Positions 1 to 19,500 of a stretch of 64,000 nt of DNA are shown piece by piece. The notes beneath the pieces were generated by a model. That model did not search any database and was not told where the DNA came from. It saw only the letters and a list, made by a program, of their open reading frames with translations. How positions within the stretch are numbered: the stretch's first letter is position 1; the number at the start of each line of letters is the position of its first letter. This DNA comes from Nymphaea colorata (lineage: Eukaryota; Streptophyta; Magnoliopsida; Nymphaeales; Nymphaeaceae), in assembly GCF_008831285.2 (NCBI RefSeq), contig NC_045145.1:21034040-21098039 (forward strand), written 5' to 3'. The translations under genes were made by a program, and so were the position numbers.

Positions 1-2463
1 CAAAAGATCAAAAACAGACGGGTTCGAACTACATAGACGATATGTGCACATCAAGTCACAAAAAATCAGTCGAGATTCGGTTCCCATCTTCACCAACTGC
101 TTTAAGACGCCCTTGGCGTAGTCATACATTCTGGCCTTCACCAAGACATGGGCAGTGGTGCAGAAGCAAAAGGAGCTAATTCCAGCAATTTCATCTTGCT
201 TGTAGACCCAATTAAGGTATTTAAGCGCAAGCTTACCATGAATAACCCTGAGCGGCCTCAAACTGTATTTCATTTGGTTCAGGGATTCCCATCTATGGAT
301 GGTGAGTATAGTGTAAATGCTGCTTTCAACACCTTGGTCTTCTTACCCGCAGTTTTACACATACCAACAAAATATAGAAACCAAAGAAGAAAGAAAAACA
401 CAACAAACTGACCGAGTTAGTTTCACTATAAAATAAGGAACAGAAATTTTATGGGAAACGACGGGCACCTGTGTTGGATTTTTTCTTTGCTTCTCTACAA
501 ATCTTCTCCCATGATGCTATTCTACGTGAGGGCGCCGTCCCGAAGTTGATATTTGCATGAGAATTTGAAATTTTGCCCCGAACTAGCCATAACCTAAATG
601 TTGGTCTCTTGGAACTTATTGAATACATATTCTGGACTCTGATGAAAGTTGCACTAACATGTGGAACAGAGTGAGGACTTTCTGAACTCAAGAGACATCA
701 AAAGAAACCCTCTGTACAAAAAGAATGAAAAACACCCAGTAGGAATTTGACCGGTACAGAGGATTACGAGAACAACCCTTAGAAGAAGAAACATCAAAAC
801 ATTCTAAAAGGATGCAAGGAAAGAGCGCGACCAATGGCGGAGACACAGGCAACGAAAGTTTGGAGACGGGTTAAACCTCGTGATCCATACGCGTTGTCGA
901 TCTTCCCCAGGAATGCACTGCGGCAAGCAACACCATATGCCCGACCGGGTCCGGCTTGTATCGTATTCCTGTTGGTAGGTTTTGGACCCAACTGGATTCA
1001 AACCTCGAATCCAGATGTAAATAAGCCGATTATGTAGCCCATGTGAGTGGATAATCTGCGACCCTGAGATACGACTCAAACCCATACGAAATGCTGTTAG
1101 TGTCCGGATCCAAATACGTTAGGACTTAGAACAGGAAATCCAAAAATGGCAGGGCTTTATTTTCTTGAACGTTGACAAACTCCGCCCCGATCTATGGATT
1201 TATAAATTAAACTTTTTTCAATACAAAAAGAGTAAAAGAAGGATTCAATTGTGGATCTTACGTCTGACTAAAATCCTTAGTTTGATAAACTTTACCATAG
1301 AGCTCGTCACATCAGCAAGCATGCTACACCGGATCTAAAGCTACATTCGATGCTCCTCGTATGTGAGGATCTTAGATAAATCAGGGATAGGTGAACCAGC
1401 ACCCCTCGGGGATCTGAGATCCACATCACCTTGTAAGAACTATGGATTTGGTAGTTGGATAACATCACCACGGATCTCAAGTCTGCAAGAATCAAACAGC
1501 CTAAATATCCGATCTAAAAAGAAGGGAAGGCTTGCCATTTGCTTGATTACCAAGAATTCCCTTCATATGCAGGGACTGAGCCAGGGGCCGGCAGCGGCCT
1601 TGGCCCACCCCCTCAAAAAAATTAAAAATTTACATGTTAATTTAAAACAAATATTTATCTTATATAAAAAAATTTAAAAATAATATTTCAATCCCTGTCA
1701 AAATTTTGGAGTCATAATTTGGCCCTTTCATGAAAAATTTTTAGCTTCTCCCCTCTTCATATGTGAAAGGGATTTCTAACTTCGCTCCTCTTCATATGTG
1801 AAAGAGACATAAATGCTCGGTCTCAGACATTTTTAGGCTTCCCTCTTCTTCTGCCAACTCTCTCCCCTGGGTGGGTTCGACTTACACTCAGTAGCATAGC
1901 CATATATAGGCTGGCATGGTCTGCTGCCCATGCCAACAACAAATTTTTTATTTATTTTTACATAAATTTCTTACAATTGTTTACTTATTTATATATATTG
2001 TGCCCTTTCAAAATTGAGAATTTTTATAACAGTACCCCATAGCCAAAAAATTATTACTCCGCCACTCCTTACACTGAATGGGTGTTTGGACCTCTTTGTG
2101 TGACACTGCCAAGAATTCCCATTCAAACGTGAGAGAATCATTGCATGGGAAAAGCCAAAACCTGGACCAGGGATTTTTCCAGCTTATGTCACCATCCGTT
2201 GGACATTGTTACGTTTCATCTCGGTGCCAGCGTACCCCCATCATTAGATCAAACTTTCGGCAGCAAAACCGGGTGGTGGGCAGATTAATGGGATTGTGGT
2301 GCTACGGAAATGAACGTAAAAATTATGCCATTATGTGAGGAATGCCAGAACGAACCTCTTTAGTATATTTCCAAAACGTTCTTGTTTTTTGAACTTTTAC
2401 TTTGGCCATTGGGTTCCAAAAATTTAATAATGTATAGCTTCGAAATATAAATGACAGTAGAGG

Positions 2464-2526
<63 letters not shown>

Positions 2527-3330
2527 TATAAGGACATGGATAGGAAAAAAAAGGAATGGCCATATTGCAACTGTTTTAGGGTCACCGAGTAACCTGAGCG
2601 TTATGGAAAAAATCGCTGTCTCCAATCTATTCTGCAAACTTACTGGACAGGCACGCCAGCTTAATAGCAATCGTTCAGAAGGTTGGCATGCTGGGTGGAC
2701 TATGGCTGACAAAAAGGTTCAAGCCGGACTCAGGCATGACTTATTTTGTCAGCTTGGGCACCACTTAGACTGCCTTATTTGATAGGCCTAGCATGAGTTG
2801 AGATCAAACCGCCACCCATTTAATGTTGTGGCCAGGTACAAGAGCCTTTTATTCGAGTTGTCGTGTAATATTTTGATTAGTATATTGAGAATTTTGCTGG
2901 TCAGGTTTGTTGTCGAGGGTGACTTATTTTGATTCAGTGACAACAGAAATCTTCAGGCACAGAATATATGATGTGGAGAACTTAATTCGATGCTTTATTT
3001 CAGCCCACTAGGAAGCTTTCCTCCATCCCGGTTGGAGATATATCAGATCCCTCAGGCTTTATGGTGGAGCCTCTGTCAACCAGCCTTAGAGAATATACGA
3101 GACGAAATACACGTATGTCTAACCGAAACCCCATCCCCGCCCCAGAGATACTTATGGGAAACATTTCAAAATGAAAGGTGTTTCCTCAAATAAGGTCGAA
3201 TGGCTTTACCATGAATACCAACATGACCAACATAACCACCCGTAGATTCCACATCACAACCGTCTAGAAGTTAGAAAAGGAAAATTGCATTAAACAGGAA
3301 AATTTTACTAGCATCTACACAGAAAAGCAC
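1..3330. other. Intergenic, repeat-rich DNA
   Basis: I see no gene here: no open frame resembles a known family and none joins to another across good splice sites. Two AT-rich stretches, about 1590-1740 and 1920-2060, are flanked by phrases such as 'ccactcc' and 'ggcccaccccctc' that look like old dispersed repeats. A short phrase, ctcttcatatgtgaaag, occurs twice between 1750 and 1805. The part around 800-1100 looks like decayed repeat DNA on the minus strand. Identification of these repeats is inference. Confidence 0.6.
2465..2523. repeat. Compound (TA)n(GA)n microsatellite
   Basis: About 16 TA units run directly into about 13 GA units. It lies in intergenic DNA, and the repetitive frames across it code only for Tyr-Ile or Ser-Leu runs. 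Confidence 0.95.
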
Positions 3331-3334
3331 TAGG

Positions 3335-3340
3335 TTTATT
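3335..3340 (-). terminator. Candidate polyadenylation signal of the thiolase gene
   Basis: AATAAA reads on the minus strand about 650 nt downstream of the thiolase stop codon. It is a plausible but unproven 3' end. Plant poly(A) signals are loose and the implied 3' UTR is long. Confidence 0.3.
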
Positions 3341-3987
3341 CCTCCTAATTTTCATAAATAAATAAAAATAAACAAAACAGGCGTCCTTCTAAAGCAACGA
3401 CCGCTCCATTGCCACACCGTGCCTGCACGAACAAAAGACATGGTAAGACACATATCTTGCCATCAGCTTCAAGTACATCTCAATTGGGTCTGATGCAGGT
3501 CTTGCCTAGAGGCTTGCAAGATCGATCCATACTGATCTTGCTCAAGGACTAACCAGGCAAAGTTTCATATTCTACTTGGGGCAGTCAAGTATCAACAGCA
3601 TTTCGATGTCCCAACACAAACGAACCCCAATAAAGTACTAAAGTACTGAGGTCTGGTAACGTCGAATTGAGAAAGAGGAAAACCAACCGAAGGCATATGG
3701 TATTTAAACTTCATCTTTTGTATGGAAGTAGCATATTCTAGAAAAATCAATGCACCAAGCTGCTCCCATGTCAGTTTGGCAAGTTTTGGGTGACCGAGTA
3801 GCACTTTCTCACCATCTCCCCCATCGCTGACCGCCCCACCCCCATGCATATGCAAAGTGCTAAGAGCCTCAGATGCTTGAACAATCTAAAGCTTAAACTA
3901 CAGGTAAGAGAAAATTTTGATTCCTTTGAGAAGTTTCTGGGGCAGAAAGATAACAATGATTACGAATACCTTACCAAAGAAAAAGGC

Positions 3988-10742
<6,755 letters not shown>

Positions 10743-13017
10743 GGGCAGATGCCTGAAGTTTTCCAAGGAGTCAAATTTCTGCAACTAGGCAAAACACCCC
10801 TACCTGTCAACAGGGAGCATGACATTAATCACAAATTCAAGAACTGTTATACTGTAAGCCGCAAGTTTACTGGATACCAATCTAAAAGAAAAGCCGGTTG
10901 CGCTCTTCGTATCAATATACTAACCATACAAATAGAGATAGAAACCGCAAAATACTGACGTTAAGTAGTGTAATTTTCTTACAACGACCGAAGACCGCAT
11001 TTGACAAATCAAATATTAACATTTCGCTTCGTAACAAACTTTGGGATTCTTATACATAAGACGGATACAGCCAACAGTAGCAATAAGATTACTGATGGGA
11101 CCTGAGGACTCGAAAGTATTTTCTGAAGATCTAGCAATGAAAGGCCACTTGGAACATTCATAACCATGAATCAAAGCGCAGGCAACTTTAAAGGATGACG
11201 CGTGGTTTTTCTCGACACAAACGATTAGTCTCCGTAATCTAGGATACGATGTCTTTTAAGTCCATCACTATCACCCAAGGTTATACAATGACAGAGAAGG
11301 AAGGAACACGGTAACAAATAAAGAGAAAATGCCAATAAATAGGCATTTACACCCTCAATCCGAACAGCAACCTTGAAAGTTTTTCTACTAGCGGAGGCTA
11401 TGTTGCAGACCCGCCATATAAGTTCACACTTCCAGCCTCCAAGGGATGATGACACGTAGGTGCACACTGCACCTTCGACAACATTTTATTTATTGAATCT
11501 TAAAAGCATTTTAAACTTCAAAAGGGTTTTAAGAACAATTTTGATCACATATTAACATATTAAGCACCAAAAATTGTCAATAAGATTTTAAATAATAGAA
11601 AACCGTGTCCCCATATATAGATATGTTTCCCGTCTCGTGAGAGCGGGGAAAGACGCAAACCCAAAAATTTCACCGGATAGATACCAATAATAAATATTAC
11701 CTAGTTCGACTGAATTAAGGAAGAAGGCGAGCAAGGTGGGAGCAAGCGAGAAAGGACCCTTTGTGAGTCTGTCTCACTGACGATCCGCCGATTCCTGGTC
11801 CTTTTAGGCGGAAAATATCGTGGAAGGGAAACTTTAGTCCCTAATTTCCGACTCATCTAACAGATAGGAGGAGGAAAAATGAGTGAGCCTCGCAAGGAAA
11901 TTGGATTATTAGCCGGACAGAAAAAGAAAGTGACGCGAATCTCCGGAGAAATGTTGTTCGCAGCCAGAGAGAAATGACGCCGAGAAGAACCCCGTACTAG
12001 TCGCTGGAATACAGAGTTCGTAGTTGGGTTGACCGAGCAGGCAGAATAAAGTCAAGGGCAAATCTGCCGTTCTGGCTAGAGAATGAAGCTCCTTCTCGGG
12101 GATTAGCGAACAAATTACACCATAGTGGTAAACCAGAAAATAGAACTCAGCAGGGGGAGGATAGTCACGCCTCAGAGAGATCCCCGCGAAGAGGTTGCCG
12201 TGGCCAGGCTATCTTTATCTAAGATCGCGGAAGATCGCAGAAATTTTCCAAGCAAAATTTGGCACCGAGGAATGAAAATAAAACAAAGCCATATATCGAC
12301 TGAAGAGAAAACTAGTTCATATAAAAAAAAAAATCTGACAAGCATAATTTGACGAAAATATATCATATAAGAAAGAGTTGTTCGCGATTGAACCAGCTGC
12401 TTCTAAGCAACTAGTATTTTTTATCTGTTTAAGAAAGCCTCTTTCTGTGCAAATCCAACGTGGTTTCTGGAGTAATGTTAGCGCTAGTTAGGTTCTTTTT
12501 TTTCTTTTAGCTGTTCTAAGCGGGGATTATGATAAATTTCGTATAGATCTATTGTACAAGCAATTAAAAGGAAACAAAAGGACAATATCACCTCCCTCAA
12601 GCGACAAAAAAAGAAAGAGGGGAATGCTGCATTCATCAGCTTCACCTGACCGGTCACTCTAATCTCGCAAAGATAGTAAAAGAACCACAGAATCTAAAGA
12701 AAACAATAAGAAAGCACAAAATTTAAAGATTTAAACCATTCGCGCAGAGATCAAGCGAATAAGCTGCCAAAAGTCGCGATCAAAGCAAAGAGAACCCGCC
12801 AGCTAACAGCATGACGGCCTAAAATTTCCGCCAAAAGCAATCAGTTCCGAACGAACAAGAGAAAACACTCGGATCTGAAAAAAAATGAACAACTATCTAG
12901 ATCGAGCTCAGAACAGAGGACAGAATGAAGTATAAAACACGGAAAAAATCTCAGACAAGAAAAGCAGATGCCTAGAGGAATGGAGAGAAGGGGACGAATA
13001 GAAGGAGAGGAGCATAC
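10743..13017 (-). other. Probable 5' UTR intron of the thiolase gene
   Basis: No coding sequence is seen between the thiolase ATG and a TATA box at 13077. On the minus strand a short exon could end at 13018 (CCG/gtatgct). Two acceptor-like sites precede the ATG: ttgcag about 50 nt upstream and cttcag about 12 nt upstream. A leader intron of about 2.2 kb is therefore the simplest model. The sequence itself is AT-rich and holds no convincing open frame. Confidence 0.5.
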
Positions 13018-13069
13018 CGGAGACGGACCGCAAACAAACGACTTCCACTCTGTTCGCTCCTTCCCTCTG

Positions 13070-13077
13070 CTTTTATA
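13070..13077 (-). promoter_or_regulatory. TATA box, thiolase promoter
   Basis: TATAAAAG on the minus strand. A start about 30 nt downstream, near 13040, would give a short leader that ends at the donor at 13018. The region upstream (13080-13330) is GC-richer than its surroundings. Confidence 0.6.
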
Positions 13078-13364
13078 CCCCCGGAGCAATTAATTTTCCT
13101 TTTCTTCTCAATTTCATGGGAAGCAAGGAAGAAATGGGCGGAAAAAGCGAGGGCTCGTTAAATTCGACTGACAGGTGCACGAGGGCGCCTTCCCTCGTCC
13201 TTTGAAGCGGGAGACTGGCAGGCGGGGCGGGTCGGGTCGGATTACTCGAATCTCCGTTCTGGATCCTCCAAGACACTCCTCCTACTCCTACTACCGGAAC
13301 TCATAACCGGGTCGGGTCGTGCGTGCAATTGAATTTATGGATGTGGGTCTTTACGTCATTGGAT

Positions 13365-13387
13365 CAACTGCAAGACACTTGCAGTTG
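13365..13387. repeat. Perfect 10-bp inverted repeat with 3-nt loop
   Basis: CAACTGCAAG, then aca, then CTTGCAGTTG. It sits about 290 bp upstream of the thiolase TATA box on the minus strand and could be a symmetric protein site or simple chance structure. Confidence 0.7.
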
Positions 13388-14920
13388 CAGGGAACTGAAG
13401 GAACTGAATGCCTGAGCAATAAATGAGCACAAATATGACTATGACTATAGGTATTGGGTTTACGTTTAAATTTATCTTGACAATGGATGTCCAGTTTGTC
13501 ATTTGGTTCGTTTGTGATTGGGTGATTGTGCCGCTCCGTTTTTTATTTCTTTTTTATTTTTATGTACATTGTATTGTTTTCATGTTTCTGTTTTTGCGGT
13601 TTATTTTTTATAGATTGTTTTTGTACCTAGGAGACCTCTTATCCTCAAATTTTGTTATATATTTCCATTTTATGAGCTAAATTCAAGTAGTTTGAGTTCA
13701 CTAGATATGAGATAATATTTTCCTTATTAAAGCTGATGTATATAACATGCATGGTAAATGATATAGCGCGTGTATGTAAAGCTACTGTTGTTTAATTACT
13801 TTAAAGTTAAATATGTATTTATAAATTCGAAAATAAATTTATTTTTCCTTTACTTATTTTGTGGCGATCGATTGGATGGGGTCTGGTCAAATACGACCAG
13901 ATTGGTGGTAGATGCGAACAATTGATGCATGAGTTGGCGAGACCTTTTAGTGCACAAAGCGACAGCCAGCAACTTGGGAGCGCCAGTCTTAAAGTTCAGA
14001 ATAAGAAAGGATTCCCCGTTTGTGAAGTTAAATATTTAATGCTTAGCTAAGGGACTGGCCAAGTCGGCCCATGGGATAGGGCGCTAGGGTTTTGGTACAT
14101 GGACTTAAAGATCGGGGCATTTTTCAAATGATAAGAGTGACTTAAGGCAATTGACACAAAGATCCCTACCTTACCTTGATTAACAATACCAACTCCGCCT
14201 TCCACTGGCCCGTGCTTATCCCTTTTAGGACAAGGGCATTTTTGTCTTTTCTTTTGTCTCATACTAGAGCCCAACATGTAATTTGGTTAAACATAATGTT
14301 TGATGAATCTACCTCAATCGTTTGAAGTGAATATTAGTTTGGACCAATTATGTATTGAAACATGAGGATCAGGCATGGAAACTGTAACGAAGCTACTTGT
14401 TGGTTGGGGTGAACCACTGCCCACGCCAATCCATCAAAAATTTCATTATAATATGTTAAATTCATATTATTATGACTTTAAATTTATAGGCAGTACCCAC
14501 ATCACCTACACAAGTGCCTCACTAATGAAAAATAGAAAGATTAGGCCTGAATATTAGTTGAGTTTGGACATGATGTTTGATTGGATATCAATCCCACTAG
14601 ACCCTACTCGAAACATGTGAAGAGAGATCAACAGCTAAACGCCACTAAAACAATGAGAATATGGAACAAGAGGCAATCAAAATAACCTGCTTTTAGGCAT
14701 AAACTATTATGTGGGAACATTGAAATTAACAAAGAGATAATTGCTTGGCTATACAATGCTACTTTCTTGTCACTAAGCATGATTAGTAAAGCAAACCAAG
14801 TGTTTAAGGCAGTGGTATTGATTAAAAAAGGGCAGCTTAAAGTCACGAGTATTTGCTGCTAGCAGTCCGGTTGTGTGACGTGTTTGACATTTTGTCCATG
14901 GACAACTTTTACTGGAAAAC

Positions 14921-15081
14921 AGATAATAAATAATGATTTTTGACGCCCACAACAACTTGGTTGGACATACATTTACCATGTGGGCGGGCCAAGCAGATAA
15001 TAAATAATGATTTTTGACATTGTTACATCAGTCATCAACCAGGAAATTAACGCCCACAACAACTTGGTTGGACATACATTT
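14921..15081. repeat. Split direct duplication
   Basis: A 24-bp block (agataataaataatgatttt plus tgac) occurs at 14921-14944 and 14995-15018. A block starting cgcccacaacaacttggttg occurs at 14944-14974 and 15051-15081. In the first copy the blocks abut; in the second, 32 bp separate them. This looks like a tandem duplication followed by an insertion or deletion. Confidence 0.85.
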
Positions 15082-16216
15082 TCTGTGAATGGCTACATTC
15101 AATGTGGTCAAAACTCCCAGCCCAATGTCAGGTCAAAATCTATGGAGAGTGTGGCTTTTTGGGTTAAATGGCAAGCGGGGTTCGGGTCGGACCAAGCTTC
15201 CCCAAGTCCGAGTTAATCGGGCTGTGACTGAGAGCACCGATGGATTTGGATCAGGTGCAATGAAAAAGAGAAATCCCAATAAATGTCCAATTAAGACTTA
15301 TGGGGCGGTGCAGCAATATTAAAACAACGTATCTCCAATAAATCTTCAAAATGTAAAAGCATTGGACATATGATATTTATTAAAAATAAATCCGATATGG
15401 ATTCGTATATGAATTCAATCACATATTTATGTATATATCTGAACCTGATCTGATTTCTTAATCAGATATTAAAATTTTAGATTAATTAAAAAAATTCAGA
15501 TCTGCTACGTATGCATATGCAATAAATTTTAATTCGGAAGAGCACCAACATGGAAATAAACTAAGGAAGAGTTTGAATAAGAGACCAAAATACCAGCGTT
15601 TGGAGGCAAAACCTGATTTTGCTTTCAAAACTCCTTTAAGGTGCATTTGGATGGTATTAAAACTAAGTTTTGTCAAAACCTACGGGCTTGAAAAATCGAA
15701 ATCCCTTATGTTTTTTCATGTAAAATTGATTTTTGCCTCCCCTCTCAAGCTTTCATATTGTCATTCAAAAACTGGCGTCTTCAGTAATCCGTTCTATATA
15801 AGATTTTACAACTTAGAAAAAATTTAAGAAATTTTTAGAACCTTAGTTTCCAGTCTTGCATAAAACTGCAATTTTAGATCTAAATAAACTGATGTGAAAC
15901 TGGATTTGTAAGTTTTTCAGTGATGGAGATGCCAAGGGAATCTCTTATATTGTTGGTTTGTTATTATCTAACGCCGTTGCTTTTGATCTTATTTTCTTTC
16001 AAATAGTTAGTAAACAATGTGGAATTTTCGAATCTATTATGATAAAAGGTGCGGTTTGATACTGTTATGCCTTAGATGCAGCGTTATATGACTTTACAAC
16101 CGTCAGATCTGGAGGATCCGACGGTCCTCGTTGCTTAACGATGCAAATATGATCAGGAACTCGAGCCGACCGGGAACCGTTTTTTCCCTCCTTTTTCTCC
16201 AGTTGACTGACGCCCT

Positions 16217-16224
16217 AAACCCTA
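16217..16224 (+). promoter_or_regulatory. Telo-box-like motif upstream of TRM1
   Basis: AAACCCTA followed by C, so 8 of 9 bases of the plant telo-box AAACCCTAA. It lies about 210 nt before the TRM1 start codon, in the promoter or leader. Telo-boxes are known in promoters of plant translation-related genes; its role here is inference. Confidence 0.4.
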
Positions 16225-16384
16225 CTCCGGCGGAGAGAGGAAGCCTGGTTAGTTTGGCGTGTAGAGAGCGAGGGAGAGAGTCTGGCGACGTCACGGTTGA
16301 ACCGATTTCCCGGTGGTTTGCTGTTTGTTTTCCGGTCGATCGCTAGCTCGGTGGGCATCCGACCTGACGTAGAGAAGAGGATTC

Positions 16385-16534
16385 ATGCAGCTCATCGTGT
16401 TGTTGTTTTTGTCCATTCCTTGTCTGGCATGGGCGATCCATGCGAAAGGAAGAATGTTACTACGAAGCCGAAGAACCTTCATGACGACTCCGCTGGGTAC
16501 AGGATCCTCAAAGAAGGGGAGGCGGAGATTCTAA
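16385..16534 (+). promoter_or_regulatory. Upstream ORF overlapping the TRM1 start
   Basis: An AUG 44 nt before the TRM1 AUG opens a 49-codon frame that ends inside the TRM1 coding region, out of frame with it. Its context is weak (T at -3, C at +4), while the TRM1 AUG is strong (G at -3, G at +4), so leaky scanning would be expected. The peptide begins with a hydrophobic stretch ([17 protein letters not shown]). It matters only if transcription starts upstream of 16385, which is not shown. Confidence 0.45.
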
Positions 16535-19500
16535 TACACAGGAACGATGTATTCTACAACAAAGCGCAGGTGAACTTTTGATAGATTTCGCACATTTTAT
16601 GGTTGAATTTTGTTTTTTTGATATAGTCTGTTTATTTCATTCATAAAAAATGTAGACCGGTTTCCTCTTTAGTCGGTACATCTGCATGCTCCTCGCATCA
16701 ATTCAGGTTAAATTGTGTTTTTTCGATTACAAAGATCAGCGATTGATTGCATTTGCTTGAACAATTGCATGTTCTGGGTTTATATGATCATAGTTCTTGT
16801 TCAATTTGAGTGACCGTTTATTAGAACTGACTTATCCAAATACCATGATAGTCTGGGGAAATCTTGTTTCTCTATTCAAGTAATTTCCCTGATCGTAGTT
16901 CTCTTTCAATGACATACTCTGGGCGAGTTGGTTAAGTTCGGACTTTGTATCAGTTGTAAGAAAAGCAGGATAATCCACGAACTTTGTGCCACTGATCAAT
17001 GCAGTTTCTTGCTTATCCTTCGCTTCCATATGCCCATATATCAAGACCAGTTGAGCGAGTTTAGGATTGCAAACTGTGCTTTTCTCCCACTCTGAGAAGA
17101 AACTTCTTCCCACTTATTTGATCTGTGAATATTACGGAGTCTTAAGTTATTAAGAAATCATATCATTTTTGGGCTTAACACTCCAATGCTATTGTATTCA
17201 CCAAATTGATTTTGATTCACCGAAAGAATATATCATAAGATGTAATAATGATAAGCCGGACCTCTGTTTCTGTGTAATAGCTTTTTTGTCTATGAACAGG
17301 TAGTTAACAGGGATTTGTCAATAGCAGTGTTAAGGACGTACGTAGACAAACGTAATGAAGAGCATAAAGTTAGGCGTTGCGAGGAAGTTGCTGCAAAGAT
17401 CGCATCAGCAGATGGCAGGCTGGAACGAACATCAGATCACGAAGTTTCACCTCTCAATGAAGAAAAAATCAAAGGACACGAAGATCGACAAGCCTTGTCT
17501 AATATCAAACAAGGTGATGACTCTGATGCTACAGCTCGAGGGAACAGGGAAGTGAAGGAAGCAAAACCACTTAAGGTTTTAGAGGTTTGGTCCTTTTTCT
17601 GGTGCTCCTACTTCCTGATACGGTATCATGACTCTAGCATACTGAGTGTTGGAAGGTTTTGGTGAGCTTAAGCTTGACTATTTAGCTGTCCCAACGAGTA
17701 AAGGAAAGCATAGTTGCATCAGTTTTTTCACTTCAGTCTTGCATATATTATTTTCCACTGCTTATTTAGAATAGGACATGCATCCTAGCAAGCACTTTTC
17801 ATGCTTCAACGGATTTTTAGATAGCACCAAGTTTAGAAGAAGAACCTAATAATCTGTCTGCATTGCACTAAAATTTTTATGGCAAAATGGACAGTTTTTT
17901 TTTGTTAAAACTTTGTTTTTAAAGCGATGTTTTGCAAGATGGGGCATTACAAATATATAAGTCGAAAATACTTGGATGATTTTTGAGGTGGTCATAATGA
18001 TAAACCTGTTGGGAGATACACACTCTCTTGTTGTCTCCCTCCTTTTTTTGCTTTTTAAGACTTTAGTGCTTCTCTTGACAATGAACTACAGGCTTTGGCT
18101 GCCTCTGGATTAAGAGCACTGAGATATGCACGTGAAGTAGAAGGGCTTGGTTCAGTTATAGCTATTGATAATGATAAAGGTATTCTCCTGTCATTCCTAT
18201 TATTAAATCAATTTGTAATTATTTTTATATATGTTTGTGACATAGCTATACTTTTTGGCTTATATGTAAGGGGCGTTGCCTGAACCATTGGTATGTATAA
18301 TTTTGTGTTAATACAGTGGCTTTTGAAGCTTGCAAACAGAATATAAAGCTGAACGGCTCTTTTGCTTGCTCTAAGGTTGAGCCAGAACTTGCAGATGCTA
18401 GGGTCTATATGCTTACTCGGCCAAAAGAGTTTGATGTGGTAAATTTTTTTCCTTGTTGTTTATTACACTATTTGAATTTTTTTTTGGCAATCAAGTAAAT
18501 GATGCTTGACTGACGAAAAACCTGTCCATTATGGGAAAGGGATCCTGCTTGTATCTGCTGGAATGTAAAGAACATTTGGCGTCTTTTATCTCTCATGATT
18601 CATCAGTGTCTCTTTGTCTGGATGTCATTGGCAACACTATAAAATTTATTGATGTGTTTGAAGTTATTAACTGGCACTAGCCGTGGACCCTGACTCCCAA
18701 TCATTGACCATAATCCTACGGTTGAAGATGGGGGAGGCCTGATTTGCTGTTCTGCATTAAGGGCCATGAACTAGTGGTCCTCAAACTGAGGACATTCCTT
18801 CTGCTTCATCATCTTCATGAGTTTGTGGGTTTCTCTTATCAGAAGAACTGGAGCATTGTAAGCCTGTCACATGCTTGATTAAACCCTTATTTAGAAACAA
18901 AAGGGGCAAGAATCTTTCCTGATAATATGCTTAGTTTCTTATCCATACTTTTTGTTTCAAAATTAGAAGGTTTCATTGTGGATAAAGACTCTTTAGCACT
19001 TACTGGCCTGACCTCTATTAACTTTTGGATAATTGTGTTGTATTTCTTGTAACTATTTATTGCACATAATATGATACTATTAACTCTTTCTCCCTCTCTC
19101 TCACATCTGATACTCATGAACATGCATTACGTTTGATTTCAGGTTGACCTTGATCCTTATGGATCTCCTTCAATATTCCTGGATTCAGCAGTTCAGTCTG
19201 TGGTAGATGGGGGCATGCTAATGTGCACAGCTACTGATATGGCTGTTTTATGTGGGAATGATGGAGATGTCTGCTATTCCAAGTGAGATGAATGTCTATT
19301 TTCTTTACAAGATGTATTATTAAGGTTTAGGTACATAGCATGTAATTAATTCTTTGTGGATTAATGTCAGATATGGTTCATACCCTTCGAAAGGGAAATA
19401 CTGCCATGAGATGGCTCTAAGAATCCTCCTTGCATGTATTGAGGTACACAAACATTTTTTTACAATTTTTTTCTAATGTATTGCTCCAGGATGTGTGCTA

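Larger units (their letters stand above)
13330..16180. other. Intergenic spacer between divergent thiolase and TRM1 genes
   Basis: No gene is recognised. The DNA is AT-rich, with a small hairpin at 13365-13387, a split direct duplication at 14921-15081, and phrases around 15590-15700 resembling the ends of small non-autonomous DNA transposons. The hydrophobic frame at 13423-13680 is low-complexity T-rich sequence, not a gene. Confidence 0.6.

Noticed and set aside
13423-13680. Small membrane protein
   Set aside because: The hydrophobicity comes from a T-rich low-complexity stretch; no ATG context, homology or neighbouring exon supports it.
16297-16428. N-terminal extension of TRM1 as a mitochondrial presequence
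   Set aside because: The frame is open upstream but the apparent first codon at 16297 is TTG, and no in-frame ATG precedes 16429.
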